From contig VGEP01000001.1 in the NCBI GenBank assembly GCA_016869215.1, positions 167,358 through 231,357 of the forward strand: a DNA stretch of 64,000 nucleotides, given 5' to 3'. The translations under genes and the position numbers were made by a program. Origin of the DNA: Alphaproteobacteria bacterium. Its GTDB lineage: Bacteria > Pseudomonadota > Alphaproteobacteria > Rhizobiales > Xanthobacteraceae. This document shows positions 42,706 through 51,651 of the stretch, one piece after another. How positions within the stretch are numbered: the stretch's first letter is position 1; each line of letters begins with the position of its first letter. A model generated the notes under the pieces. It saw only the letters and a program-made list of their open reading frames with translations, was not told where the DNA came from and ran no database searches.

Positions 42706-42732
42706 CCTGGGCGCCTAGCCTGGGCGCCGGGC
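42694..42732. repeat. Three tandem 13-bp units over the soxB stop codon
   Basis: Two identical units CTGGGCGCCTAGC and a third differing at two bases (CTGGGCGCCGGGC). The TAG in the first unit is the soxB stop. Since 13 is not a multiple of three, adding or losing copies would not change the soxB product, because the stop is in the first copy. Confidence 0.75.
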
Positions 42733-42830
42733 CTGCCCGGATCGTCTGGGGATATGCGCCGGGGGCGCATCATTTTTTTGCCGCACATATGCTATTTCTT
42801 GCATAATTAAGCATCGATGAGGAAACGCCG

Positions 42831-44117
42831 ATGACCCAGCACGACGACGGCCCGCGGCCCCTGCCCTCGCGCCGCGCACTCCTGCGCGCCGGGCTCGCCG
42901 GCGGGGCTGTGGCGCTTGGGGGCCCCGCGCTCGCTCAGTTAGGAAAGACCAATCCCGCAAACCTGCCGCCCAATGTCGCCGATTGGTCGAAGATGCTCGG
43001 CGACGGCGTTGCGGTCCGCACCTACGGCAAGCCTGCGAAATTCGAATCGCACATCGGCCGCCGCGACGTTTCGTGGCTCACCGCCTCGCCGCAAAGCTCG
43101 GTCAGCTTCACGCCGCTGCACGAAATCGACGGACCGATCACGCCGAACGGTCTGTGCTTCGAGCGCCATCACGCCGGCATCGCCGAGTTGAACCCGACCG
43201 ACTACCGGCTGATGCTGCACGGCCTGGTCGACAAGCCGCTGATGTTCACCCTCGACGACATCAAGCGCATGCCGCGGGTCAACCGCGCCTACTTCTGCGA
43301 ATGCGCCGCCAACTCCGGCATGGAGTGGCGCGGCGCGCAGCTCAACGGCTGCCAGTACACCCACGGCATGGTGCATTGCGTGATGTACACCGGCGTGCCG
43401 CTCAAGGTTCTGCTCCAAGAGGCCGGCGTGAAGCCGAACGCGCGCTGGCTGCTGCTGGAAGGCGGCGACGCCTCCGCCATGACGCGCTCTCTGCCGCTGC
43501 AGAAGGCGCTCGACGACGCGCTCGTCGCCTACCGCATGAACGGCGAGATGCTTTATCCGGAGAACGGCTATCCGGTGCGCATGGTGATCCCCGGCTGGGA
43601 AGCCAACATGTGGGTCAAGTGGCTACGCCGGATCGAGGTCGGCGACCAGCCGTGGCACACGCGCGAGGAGACGTCGAAGTACACCGACCTCCTGGAAAAC
43701 GGCAGGGCGCGGCGCTTCACCTATGTGATGGACGCCAAGTCCGTCATCACCAGTCCGAGCCCGCAGGCGCCGGTCAACCACAAGTCCGGCTTTACCGTCC
43801 TGTCGGGCGTCGCCTGGTCGGGCCGCGGCAAGATCGCGCGCGTCGACGTCTCGCTCGACGGCGGCCGCAACTGGCGCACCGCAAGACTCGACGGCCCGGT
43901 CTGGGACAAGGCGATCGCGCGCTTCTACTACGAGTTCGACTGGAACGGCGGCGAGCTTCTGCTGCAGTCGCGCGCTGTTGACGAGACCGGCTACGTGCAG
44001 CCGACCAAGGACGAGTTGCGCAAGGTCCGCGGCGTCAATTCGATCTACCACAACAACGGCATCCAAACCTGGCTGCTGCACAGGAACGGCGAGGTCGAGA
44101 ATGTCGAGGTCTCTTAA
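42831..44117 (+). CDS. soxC: Sulfane dehydrogenase molybdenum subunit SoxC
   Basis: A 428-residue sulfite-oxidase-fold protein with a Tat signal (SRRALLRAGLAGGAVALGG). The molybdenum cofactor is coordinated by a cysteine in AYFCECAANSGMEW, most likely Cys158. The C-terminal dimerisation domain starts near VNHKSGFTVLSGVAW. With SoxD it oxidises the sulfane sulfur left on SoxY, releasing six electrons; its presence predicts complete oxidation of thiosulfate to sulfate without sulfur globules. soxD overlaps its end by 17 bases. Confidence 0.94.
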   Translation: MTQHDDGPRPLPSRRALLRAGLAGGAVALGGPALAQLGKTNPANLPPNVADWSKMLGDGVAVRTYGKPAKFESHIGRRDVSWLTASPQSSVSFTPLHEIDGPITPNGLCFERHHAGIAELNPTDYRLMLHGLVDKPLMFTLDDIKRMPRVNRAYFCECAANSGMEWRGAQLNGCQYTHGMVHCVMYTGVPLKVLLQEAGVKPNARWLLLEGGDASAMTRSLPLQKALDDALVAYRMNGEMLYPENGYPVRMVIPGWEANMWVKWLRRIEVGDQPWHTREETSKYTDLLENGRARRFTYVMDAKSVITSPSPQAPVNHKSGFTVLSGVAWSGRGKIARVDVSLDGGRNWRTARLDGPVWDKAIARFYYEFDWNGGELLLQSRAVDETGYVQPTKDELRKVRGVNSIYHNNGIQTWLLHRNGEVENVEVS

Positions 44118-44814
44118 GTTCGCCCTCACCGGCCTGGCGCTCGCTGCGCTGGCCGGCGCAGGCGCGACAATCGTCGGCGCGCCGGATGTAGCACCGGCGC
44201 AGGAGCGCGCCGCCGCTCCGGTGAAGAAGCTCGGCATCGGCCGCGAAGCGACGACCCAGGAAATCGCCGGCTGGGACATCGACATCCGGCCCGACGGCCA
44301 CGGCCTGCCGCCCGGCAAGGGCACCGTGAAGCAGGGCGAAGACATCTACATGACACAATGCGCGGCCTGCCACGGCGAGTTCGGCGAAAGCGCCGGGCGC
44401 TGGCCGATCGTCAGCGGCGGGAGCGGCTCGCTCGCAACCCACGACCCGGTCAAGTCGGTCGGTTCCTACTGGCCCTATGCCTCGACCCTGATGGACTACA
44501 TCCGCCGCTCGATGCCCTTCGGCAACGCGCAGTCGCTGTCCAACGACGAGCTCTACGCGGTGACAGCATATGTCCTCTATCTCAACGACATTATCAGGGA
44601 TGAAAGTTTCGAATTGAGCGCGCAGACGTTCAAATCCGTTCGGCTTCCCAACGAGCCGAATTTTTACGATGATGACCGCGAAACGGCGGAGAAGGCGTTC
44701 TGGCGCAAGGAGCCGTGCATGAGCAACTGTCTGCCGGGCCGCGCCGCCGTGACGGGCCGTGCCCGCGTCCTCGACGTCACGCCTGAGCCGGGCAAAGGAC
44801 CGAAGGTCGAGTAG
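44101..44814 (+). CDS. soxD: Sulfane dehydrogenase cytochrome subunit SoxD (short, one heme)
   Basis: A 237-residue exported cytochrome with signal peptide to about residue 34 and one heme motif, CAACH (Cys87, Cys90, His91), followed by the SoxD-type segment YWPYASTLMDYIRRSMPFGNAQSLSNDE. The likely Met ligand is in SMPFG. It ends with a Cys pair in EPCMSNCLPG. The Paracoccus protein has two heme domains; this is the shorter form. It starts inside soxC and ends 2 bases before the next cytochrome gene. Confidence 0.92.
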   Translation: MSRSLKFALTGLALAALAGAGATIVGAPDVAPAQERAAAPVKKLGIGREATTQEIAGWDIDIRPDGHGLPPGKGTVKQGEDIYMTQCAACHGEFGESAGRWPIVSGGSGSLATHDPVKSVGSYWPYASTLMDYIRRSMPFGNAQSLSNDELYAVTAYVLYLNDIIRDESFELSAQTFKSVRLPNEPNFYDDDRETAEKAFWRKEPCMSNCLPGRAAVTGRARVLDVTPEPGKGPKVE

Positions 44815-44816
44815 GC

Positions 44817-45143
44817 ATGGACCGAAGGCACATGATTTTCGCCGCAGCGGCCGTCGCCGCTGCATCGGTCGCGGCGCCAGGATCGGCCCAGGTCACCGGC
44901 GATCGGGCGCTGGGCCAATATCTATCGTCGGAATGCGTGACCTGCCACCAGCTCACCGGCAAGCAGCAGCCGGGTATCCCCGCCATTGACGGCAAGCCCG
45001 CTGCAAGTCTCGTCGAGCAGCTCAATGCGTACCGCACCAAGCAGCGGCCGAACGAGGTCATGCAGAACATTGCGGCGCGCCTCTCCAGCGACGACATCGC
45101 CGCGCTCGCCGTCTATTTCAGTAGTCTTAAGCCCCGGAATTAG
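44817..45143 (+). CDS. Small periplasmic cytochrome c (flavocytochrome c subunit candidate)
   Basis: A 108-residue monoheme cytochrome with a signal peptide ending at GSAQ and the heme motif CVTCH (Cys40, Cys43, His44). It starts 2 bases after soxD and is followed by the flavocytochrome c flavoprotein gene. It is probably the heme subunit (FccA/SoxE-like) of sulfide dehydrogenase, or the electron acceptor of SoxCD. The Met ligand is not certain from the sequence. Confidence 0.85.
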   Translation: MDRRHMIFAAAAVAAASVAAPGSAQVTGDRALGQYLSSECVTCHQLTGKQQPGIPAIDGKPAASLVEQLNAYRTKQRPNEVMQNIAARLSSDDIAALAVYFSSLKPRN

Positions 45144-45220
45144 GGCATGATCCGGCCGGGTGCAGGACGCGGGCCACGGTCGGCCGCGGCGCACGGCTTG
45201 AACGATAACGGAGGGTGACA

Positions 45221-46486
45221 ATGACCACGAACCGCAGGCAATTTATCGGCGGCGCAGGCGCGATAGCGGCGGCATCGTCGTTTCCCATGCCGGCCATTGC
45301 ACAGGCCAAGGCCAAGGTTGTCGTGATCGGCGGCGGCCCGGGCGGTGCGACCGTCGCGAAATATGTTGCCAAGGACGGCGGCGTCGACGTGACGCTGGTG
45401 GAGCCCGCACGGCGGTTCACCACCTGCTTCCACTCCAATCTCTATCTCGGCGGCTTCCGCTCCTTCGGCTCGATCACCCACTCCTACGACAAGATCGCGA
45501 AGGCCTACGGCATCACCCATGCCCGACAGCTTGCCGCAGCGATCGACCGCGACAAGAAGACGGTGCGCCTCGCGGGCGGACGCGTGCTGCCCTACGACCG
45601 TCTTGTGGTTGCGCCGGGCATCGATATCAAGTTCGACTCGGTGCCGGGCTATTCGGAAGAGGCGAGCAAGCGCATGCCGCACGCCTGGCAGGCCGGACCG
45701 CAGACCCGGCTGCTGCGCCGCCAGCTTCTGGCGCTCAAGGACGGCGCGACGATCGTCATGGTCGCACCGCCGAATCCGTACCGCTGCCCGCCCGGACCCT
45801 ACGAGCGCGTGTCGATGATGGCGCACGTACTGAAGGCGCGCGGCCACAAGAAATCGAAGATCATCGTCCTCGATCCGAAGCCGAACTTTTCCAAGCAGGG
45901 CCTGTTCGTCGAAGGCTGGCAGAAGCACTATCCCGGCATGGTCGAGTGGCAGGACCCCAAGATGCACGGCGGCATCAAGGGCGTCGACGCCAAGACCATG
46001 ACGGTCAAGACCGACCTCGCCGAGTACAAGGCGAACCTCGTCAACGTGATCCCGGCGCAGATGGCCGGCAAGATCGCGCGCGACGCCGGCCTCGCCAACC
46101 AGTCCGGCTTCTGCGCGATCCGCCCGGAGAGCATGAAGTCGACGGTCGACGCCAACATCTACGTGCTCGGCGACGCCTCGATCGCGGGCGACATGCCGAA
46201 GTCGGGCTTCTCCGCCAACAGCCAGGCCAAGGTCGTGGCGATGATGGTGCGCGGCGAAGTGGCCGGCGGCCGCACGTTCCCCGCGCGCTACTCCAACACC
46301 TGCTGGAGCCTGATCGAGACCGACGACACGGTGAAGGTCGGCGGCGCCTACGAGGCCAAGGACGGCAAGATAGCCGCGACCTCGACCTTCATCTCCAAGA
46401 CCGGCGAGGACGCGGCCCTGCGCAAGAAGACCCAGGAAGAGAACATGGCCTGGTACGCCGGCATCACCGCCGACATTTGGACCTGA
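45221..46486 (+). CDS. soxF: Flavocytochrome c sulfide dehydrogenase flavoprotein (SoxF/FccB)
   Basis: A 421-residue FAD protein with a Tat signal (NRRQFIGGAGAIAAASSFPM). The dinucleotide motif is KVVVIGGGPGGATVAKYV. Redox cysteines that take sulfide sulfur are likely those in RRFTTCFHSNLYLGG and the later NPYRCPPGPYE. The C-terminal FCSD flavin-binding region begins around ARYSNTCWSLIETDD. It oxidises sulfide to sulfur or polysulfide and passes electrons to the small cytochrome. GGAGG precedes the ATG at 45221. It ends the plus-strand sox operon. Confidence 0.93.
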   Translation: MTTNRRQFIGGAGAIAAASSFPMPAIAQAKAKVVVIGGGPGGATVAKYVAKDGGVDVTLVEPARRFTTCFHSNLYLGGFRSFGSITHSYDKIAKAYGITHARQLAAAIDRDKKTVRLAGGRVLPYDRLVVAPGIDIKFDSVPGYSEEASKRMPHAWQAGPQTRLLRRQLLALKDGATIVMVAPPNPYRCPPGPYERVSMMAHVLKARGHKKSKIIVLDPKPNFSKQGLFVEGWQKHYPGMVEWQDPKMHGGIKGVDAKTMTVKTDLAEYKANLVNVIPAQMAGKIARDAGLANQSGFCAIRPESMKSTVDANIYVLGDASIAGDMPKSGFSANSQAKVVAMMVRGEVAGGRTFPARYSNTCWSLIETDDTVKVGGAYEAKDGKIAATSTFISKTGEDAALRKKTQEENMAWYAGITADIWT

Positions 46487-46516
46487 GACACAGTCTCAAA
46501 TGCACTCACTGGATCG

Positions 46517-46542
46517 GGGGCGGCGCGGAACGGCGCCGCCCC
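46517..46542 (+). terminator. Terminator of the sox operon
   Basis: A perfect 10-bp stem (GGGGCGGCGC / GCGCCGCCCC) with a 6-base loop, 30 bases after soxF and followed by TTG. It is the first strong hairpin after soxY on this strand, so it probably ends the soxYZBCD-cytochrome-soxF transcript. Confidence 0.6.
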
Positions 46543-46616
46543 TTGAGCATTCCAGAGACACCTGAGATACAGGAGCAATCCCGTCTTTCGTAATTGCAGA
46601 GCGGTTCCCGATCTCT

Positions 46617-48218
46617 ATGAACAACGCCGATCTCATCGTCGCAACGCTGAAAGCCGCCGGCATCAAGCGCGGCTTCGGCATCCCGAGCGGCAACGTGCTG
46701 CCGCTGATGGACGCCATGCGTCGCGGCGGAGTCGACTTTGTCCTGACGGCGCACGAGGGCTCCGCAGGCTTTGCCGCCGACGTGACCGGCCGCATGAGCG
46801 GTGCGCCGGGCCTTTGCATCGCCACCCTCGGACCGGGCGCGACCAATCTCACCACGGGCGTCGGAAACGCCTGGCTCGACCGCTCACCGTTGATCGCCAT
46901 CACCTGCAACCTCAACACCGATCAACTCGGCCGGCGCATCCAGATGTGGATCGACCACCACGCGCTGTTCAAGCCGATCGTCAAGGCTTCGATCCGGCTC
47001 GAAAAGGGCAAGATCGCCGCAACCGTGAAGGAAGCGATCCGCATCGCCATGAGCGAGCCGCGCGGCCCGGTCCACCTCGATCTGCCGGAGGACGTGGCGC
47101 TCGCGCCGGCGCAGAACGACGCGGCGCCGATGAAGGCGCTGTCGAAAATCCTGCCCGCGCCGGACGGCGACATTGCCAGGGCCGGCGAGCTGATCGCCGG
47201 GGCGAAGCGCCCGGTCGCCGTGCTCGGCTCCTCGGCCATGCGCGTCGCCGATCCGGCGCTGCTGCGGGCCGTAATCGAGCGGCACAACATGCCGTTCGCG
47301 ACCACGACCATGGCCAAGGGCATGATCGACGAGGATCACCCGCTCTCCGTCGGCTGCATCGAGCGCGGATGCCGGCAGATCCAGCGCAAGCTGCTGCACT
47401 CGGCGGACCTGGTCGTCGGGCTGGGCTACGACACGGTCGAGGTCGAGTATGAGGCCTGGATCGCCAACGTGCCACTGCTGCAGGTCGACATCGAAAAGGC
47501 GGACGTGGTGCCGTCGGTCAACATAGCCCACGAAGTCACCGGCGATCTCGATGCCTCTCTTAAGCGGCTCGCCGCTTTGCCTGCAGCCGCGAATGAATGG
47601 ACCAAAGACGCGCTCGCGGCGCACCGCCGGGCGTTCCAGGCGGCCTTGCGCCCTGCGAGCCCGGCGTTCACAGCCCATGCCGCCATCGATGCCGTGCGCC
47701 GGGCGCTACCGCGCGAGGGCGTGCTGTCGTTCGACGTCGGCGCGCACACCCACCAGATCGCGAGCCAGTGGACCGCGCACGCGCCGAAGACCTTCCACAT
47801 CACCAACGGCTGGTCGTCGATGGGCTTCGGCCTGCCCGGCGCGATCGCGGCCAAGCTCGCGCGGCCCGACCTGCCGGTGGTCTGCCTGATCGGCGACGGC
47901 TGCTTCCAGATGACCTGCGGCGAGGTCGCGGTCGCCAAGCGGCTCGGACTGGCGCTTCCCATCGTCGTGCTGGACGACAAATGGCTCGCGCTGATCAAGG
48001 TCAAGCAGATCAGGCGGCAGTTCCCGCTCTACGGAACCGAGTTGCAAAGCGAGGAGTATTCGGAGCCGCCCGCGCATTATTTCGGCGTGCCGGCGCGCGG
48101 CGTGCGCAGCCCGCAGGCGCTGGAAGACGCCGTGCGCGCGGCGCTTGCCGCAACGGGGCCTACGGTGATCGAAGCGGTGGTCGATTCCGACCACTACGTG
48201 GATACGGTCTACGACTGA
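46617..48218 (+). CDS. ThDP-dependent enzyme (acetolactate synthase/decarboxylase-like)
   Basis: A 533-residue thiamin diphosphate enzyme with the usual three domains. The catalytic Glu47 is in TAHEGSAGF, and the ThDP-binding motif begins GDGCFQM and ends with LDDKWLALIK, where Asp replaces the usual Asn as metal ligand. Related enzymes include acetolactate synthase, benzoylformate decarboxylase and sulfoacetaldehyde acetyltransferase; this sequence does not let me choose. It lies between the sox cluster and a VOC protein. Confidence 0.82.
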   Translation: MNNADLIVATLKAAGIKRGFGIPSGNVLPLMDAMRRGGVDFVLTAHEGSAGFAADVTGRMSGAPGLCIATLGPGATNLTTGVGNAWLDRSPLIAITCNLNTDQLGRRIQMWIDHHALFKPIVKASIRLEKGKIAATVKEAIRIAMSEPRGPVHLDLPEDVALAPAQNDAAPMKALSKILPAPDGDIARAGELIAGAKRPVAVLGSSAMRVADPALLRAVIERHNMPFATTTMAKGMIDEDHPLSVGCIERGCRQIQRKLLHSADLVVGLGYDTVEVEYEAWIANVPLLQVDIEKADVVPSVNIAHEVTGDLDASLKRLAALPAAANEWTKDALAAHRRAFQAALRPASPAFTAHAAIDAVRRALPREGVLSFDVGAHTHQIASQWTAHAPKTFHITNGWSSMGFGLPGAIAAKLARPDLPVVCLIGDGCFQMTCGEVAVAKRLGLALPIVVLDDKWLALIKVKQIRRQFPLYGTELQSEEYSEPPAHYFGVPARGVRSPQALEDAVRAALAATGPTVIEAVVDSDHYVDTVYD

Positions 48219-48284
48219 CCTCCGGTTGCGCCCGGCCTGCATTCGCAGCATCATCGCTCCGATGTGGCGAGGAAAGGACGTTCC

Positions 48285-48665
48285 ATGGCGAAGCTCCGGC
48301 ACATTGCGATCATCGTTCCAGACCCGGAGGCGGCGGCGACGTTCTTCGAACAGGCCTTCGACATGAAGCGGGTCGGCACCGCGCGCCGCGGCGTCCACAT
48401 GTCGGACGGCACGGTCAACGTCGCGCTGCTGAAGAAGGAGACCGACAAGGAACGTATCGGCCTCTATCACTTCGGCATGTGGGTGGACGACCTCGATGCG
48501 GCCGAGAAGAAGGTGGTGGCCGCCGGCGGCGAGTATCTGTCCGGCCGGCCCACGTCGCCGCTGTCGTTCTACGAGGCCAAGTACAAGGACCCGCGCGGCA
48601 TCGTGTTCGACCTCACCCACACCGGCTGGGCCGGCGCGGTGAAAGACGTCACGCCGCAGGCCTGA
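48285..48665 (+). CDS. VOC-family (glyoxalase/extradiol-fold) protein
   Basis: A 126-residue metal-binding protein of the vicinal-oxygen-chelate fold. Two beta-alpha-beta halves are visible: LRHIAIIVPDPEAAATFFEQAF and YHFGMWVDDLDAAEKKVVAAGG, with a possible metal Glu in SFYEAKYKDPRGIVFDLTH. It may be an epimerase, lyase or dioxygenase. The ATG at 48285 is preceded by AGGAAAGGA. It is followed closely by the amidohydrolase gene. Confidence 0.8.
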   Translation: MAKLRHIAIIVPDPEAAATFFEQAFDMKRVGTARRGVHMSDGTVNVALLKKETDKERIGLYHFGMWVDDLDAAEKKVVAAGGEYLSGRPTSPLSFYEAKYKDPRGIVFDLTHTGWAGAVKDVTPQA

Positions 48666-48687
48666 CGCGACACCCGGAGTGCACGCC

Positions 48688-50172
48688 ATGTCGGAGGGTT
48701 CAGCCACATCCGACCTCATCATCCGCAACGCGCTGCTAATCGACGGCACCGGCGCGCCGTGCATGCGCGGCGATCTCGCGGTCAAGGACGACCGCATCGC
48801 GGCAATCGGCGACCTGTCGCGGCTCAAGGGCAGCCGCGAGATCGACGCCAAGGGTCTCGCGCTCGCGCCGGGCTTCGTCGACACCCACACCCACGACGAC
48901 CGCGCGCTGCTCAGCGATCCGCTGATGGAATGCAAGATCAGCCAGGGCGTCACCACCGTCGTCACCGGCAACTGCGGCATCAGCCTCGCGCCGCTCGCCA
49001 TTGACCGCTATCCGCCGCCGCCGCTCGACATCATCGCCCGCGAGCCGTCGCAGTTGTTCGCGACCTTCGGCGGATATCTCTCTGCGCTCGACCGCGATCC
49101 ACCCGCTCTCAACGCCGCCTGCCAGGTCGGCCACACCACGCTGCGGATCGGCGCGATGGACGACGTGAACCGCCCGGCGAGCGTCACGGAAGTCGCCGAC
49201 ATGCGGCGCGCGCTCGAAGCCTCGCTCGACAGCGGCGCCATCGGGCTTTCGACCGGCCTCTATTATCCCCCGGCCAAGGCCGCGCCGACCGCGGAGGTGA
49301 TCGAACTCGGCAAGACGCTGCACGCGCGTGGCGCGATCCACACCACCCACATGCGCGACGAAGCCTCCCATCTCGTGGAGTCCGTCAACGAGACGATCAA
49401 GATCGGCAAGGACGCGAACATTCCGGTGGTGATTTCCCATCATAAGGCAAGCGGCACCCCGAACCACGGCAAGGTCGCCGAAACGCTGAAATTGATCGAC
49501 GCCGCGCGCCGCACGCAGCCGCTGGGGCTCGACGCCTATCCATACGTTGCCGCATCCACGATGCTCGATCCCCGCCGTATCCCTCTTGCGGCCAAGATCA
49601 TCGTCACCTGGTCGAAAAGCCTGCCGGAACACGCGGGCCAGACGCTCGAAGCCATCGCAGAAAAGCTCGGATGCAGCCAGGAGGCCGCGGCCGAGAAGCT
49701 GCTTCCTGCCGGCGCGATCTACTTCATGATGAGCGAGGACGACGTGCGCCGCGTGCTGGCCTATCCGCACACCATGATCGGCTCCGACGGCCTGCCGCAC
49801 GATATGCACCCGCACCCGCGGCTGTGGGGCACGTTCCCGCGCGTGCTCGGTCATTACGTCCGCGACGTGAAGCTGTTCCCGCTCGAAGAGGCGGTGCGGC
49901 GCATGACCGGCCTGCCCGCGGCGCAGTTCGGGCTGAAGGACCGCGGCGCGCTGCGGCCTAGCGCCTATGCCGACCTGGTGCTGTTCGATCCCGACACCAT
50001 CGCCGACCGCGCGACCTTCGAGCAGCCGACGCTTCCGGCGGCCGGCATTGCGCTTGTGATGGTCAACGGCCGCGCGGTGTGGCGCGACGGGGCCGCCACC
50101 GGCGAGCGGCCCGGCCGCGCGCTTCGGCGGCAATCGCTTGGACCGATGGGGATGAGCGCCACGGCGCATTAG
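48688..50172 (+). CDS. N-acyl-D-amino-acid deacylase-type amidohydrolase
   Basis: A 494-residue metal-dependent amidohydrolase of the D-aminoacylase group. It starts DLIIRNALLIDGTGAP, and metal ligands and signatures are PGFVDTHTHDDR, TTVVTGNCGISLAP, HTTHMRDE, VVISHHKASG and MIGSDGLPHD. It hydrolyses an amide or acyl bond of an amino-acid-like compound. The ATG at 48688 is favoured because GGAG upstream is too close to the in-frame GTG at 48679. It converges on the luciferase-like gene and overlaps its end by 4 bases. Confidence 0.87.
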   Translation: MSEGSATSDLIIRNALLIDGTGAPCMRGDLAVKDDRIAAIGDLSRLKGSREIDAKGLALAPGFVDTHTHDDRALLSDPLMECKISQGVTTVVTGNCGISLAPLAIDRYPPPPLDIIAREPSQLFATFGGYLSALDRDPPALNAACQVGHTTLRIGAMDDVNRPASVTEVADMRRALEASLDSGAIGLSTGLYYPPAKAAPTAEVIELGKTLHARGAIHTTHMRDEASHLVESVNETIKIGKDANIPVVISHHKASGTPNHGKVAETLKLIDAARRTQPLGLDAYPYVAASTMLDPRRIPLAAKIIVTWSKSLPEHAGQTLEAIAEKLGCSQEAAAEKLLPAGAIYFMMSEDDVRRVLAYPHTMIGSDGLPHDMHPHPRLWGTFPRVLGHYVRDVKLFPLEEAVRRMTGLPAAQFGLKDRGALRPSAYADLVLFDPDTIADRATFEQPTLPAAGIALVMVNGRAVWRDGAATGERPGRALRRQSLGPMGMSATAH

Positions 50173-51179
50173 CCGGCAAAGGCCTTGCCGATATAGGCCA
50201 TGTCGCCGGGCACAGTGGGACCGGAGAAGGTCAGCGCCAGTTCGGTGACGCCGGCTTCCGCGAACCTTGCCGCCTGGGCGCGGCAATCGTCGGCATCGCC
50301 TGCGATGGCGAAGGCATCCACGAACCTGTCGTCCAGCGCCGCTTCGGCGGCCTCGCCTGCCTTGAGGCGCGTGACAGTGCTGGCGATCTCCGTCTCCGCA
50401 ATGCCGCTCCCCGTGAGCAACGCGCGTCTCGCGTCCGGAAGGCGCTGGGCGAGCGACCAATAGGCCGGCAACATGTCGCCTATTGCACGCTTGGCAGCGC
50501 TCCGCGCCGCCTCGCGGTCGGGCCTCGGCACACAGGGCATGTATTGCACGACGCCTGGCGGCGGCCTTGCCGCCGCCGCGGCGCTGGCATTCAGGCTCTG
50601 CACGGCTTCGGCGACGAAGCCCGCCGCACACATATTGGAGACGATCATGCCGTCGGCCAGTTCGCCGCACGCCTTCACCGCGTTGGCGCCGCGCGCCGCC
50701 ATGAAAATCGGAATGTCGGCGCGCGCCCTATAGTCGAGCTTCACGTTGCTGACGTTGAACGCGGTCCCAGCCAAGGTCACAGTCTCGCCGCGCAGCAGGG
50801 CGCGCACGATGACGATGGCCTCGCGCAGTGCCGTAAGCGACCGGCCAGTGCCGAAGCCCATGCGCTCGACTGCACCGGCGATGCCGGTCCCGATGCCGAG
50901 CCGGACCCGCCCGCCCGACAGTTCGTCAAGCGCGCCGATTTCCATGGCGATCAGCGTCGGATGCCGGCCGTAAGGGTTGAACACGCCGGCGCCGATGCTC
51001 TGGGTCCGGGTCGCAAGCGCGCAGGCCGCCGCTGCCGGCACGATCCCGCGCGCAAACGGATTTTCCGCGAACCAGACCGCATCGATGCCCGCGGCCTCCG
51101 CCGCCGCCGCCTGCTCGGCGCATTGCCGCGGCGTCATGCCGCCGTGCAGGCGGACGCTGAGGCGCGGCAGCTTCGGCAC
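50169..51179 (-). CDS. LLM-class oxidoreductase, F420-dependent candidate
   Basis: A 336-residue luciferase-like protein. The pattern LSVRLHGGMTPRQCAEQAAAAEAAGIDAVWFAENPF, then RVRLGIGTGIAGAVERMGF and IPIFMAARG, resembles the F420-dependent branch (methylenetetrahydromethanopterin reductase- and glucose-6-phosphate dehydrogenase-like) more than FMN monooxygenases. It would be a user of the cofactor made by the operon at 25765, which is inference. It starts with GTG, preceded by GGAG, and follows the SnoaL-like gene by 4 bases. Confidence 0.8.
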   Translation of the reverse strand: MPKLPRLSVRLHGGMTPRQCAEQAAAAEAAGIDAVWFAENPFARGIVPAAAACALATRTQSIGAGVFNPYGRHPTLIAMEIGALDELSGGRVRLGIGTGIAGAVERMGFGTGRSLTALREAIVIVRALLRGETVTLAGTAFNVSNVKLDYRARADIPIFMAARGANAVKACGELADGMIVSNMCAAGFVAEAVQSLNASAAAAARPPPGVVQYMPCVPRPDREAARSAAKRAIGDMLPAYWSLAQRLPDARRALLTGSGIAETEIASTVTRLKAGEAAEAALDDRFVDAFAIAGDADDCRAQAARFAEAGVTELALTFSGPTVPGDMAYIGKAFAG

Positions 51180-51183
51180 GGCC

Positions 51184-51651
51184 TCACACTCCGCCCGGCC
51201 GCGGGCCGGAATCGCCCGGCGAGAAATGCGCGTGAACGACGCGCCACTGCCCGTCTTCCTTGCGGAACACCATGGTGGAGCGCGAGACGAATTCGGAATT
51301 GTCGTAGTTGATGTTGCGCGGCGGCGGCTCCTTGCCGGTCCATTGCCGGCGCGTCTTGCGATGGCACCACACCACCGCGAGATCGCCGTTCACCACGCCG
51401 CCTATATCGTAGGGCGTCCAGTAGCTCGACTGGACATTCGGTCCGTAGAATTTCCAGAGCCGCGTCCAGTGCTCGCGGCCATTGTAGGTGTGACCGTTGA
51501 GATTGAAGTAGGTCGCTTCGGGTGACGAACTGAAGATGGGCTGAAGATTCTCCCAGTCGAACCGCGTGTTCACGTCGATGTAGCGCTCATGGACCCGCAG
51601 AATCTCACTGCGGTCCGCTTCCGTCCCGCCCACCAGCTTCCCATCGTCCAT
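51184..51651 (-). CDS. SnoaL/NTF2-like domain protein
   Basis: A 155-residue cone-shaped NTF2-fold protein: EILRVHERYIDVNTRFDWENLQPIF is the opening helix and DGQWRVVHAHFS the closing strand. Such proteins are lyases, isomerases or ligand binders in catabolic and antibiotic pathways. I chose ATG at 51651 with GAGGCGA upstream; longer reading adds only low-complexity residues. It is coupled to the luciferase-like gene downstream and divergent from the dienelactone hydrolase. Confidence 0.78.
   Translation of the reverse strand: MDDGKLVGGTEADRSEILRVHERYIDVNTRFDWENLQPIFSSSPEATYFNLNGHTYNGREHWTRLWKFYGPNVQSSYWTPYDIGGVVNGDLAVVWCHRKTRRQWTGKEPPPRNINYDNSEFVSRSTMVFRKEDGQWRVVHAHFSPGDSGPRPGGV

Noticed and set aside
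42694..42732. Start of a CRISPR array
   Set aside because: The units are 13 bp, directly adjacent with no spacers, and only three in number. No other spaced repeats were seen in the window.
44101..44814. A second heme domain in SoxD
   Set aside because: Only one CxxCH occurs; the terminal CMSNC has no histidine after it.
48736..50670. Minus-strand open frame of about 640 codons opposite the D-aminoacylase gene
   Set aside because: A shadow of two real genes on opposite strands, with low-complexity Arg/Gly/Ala content.
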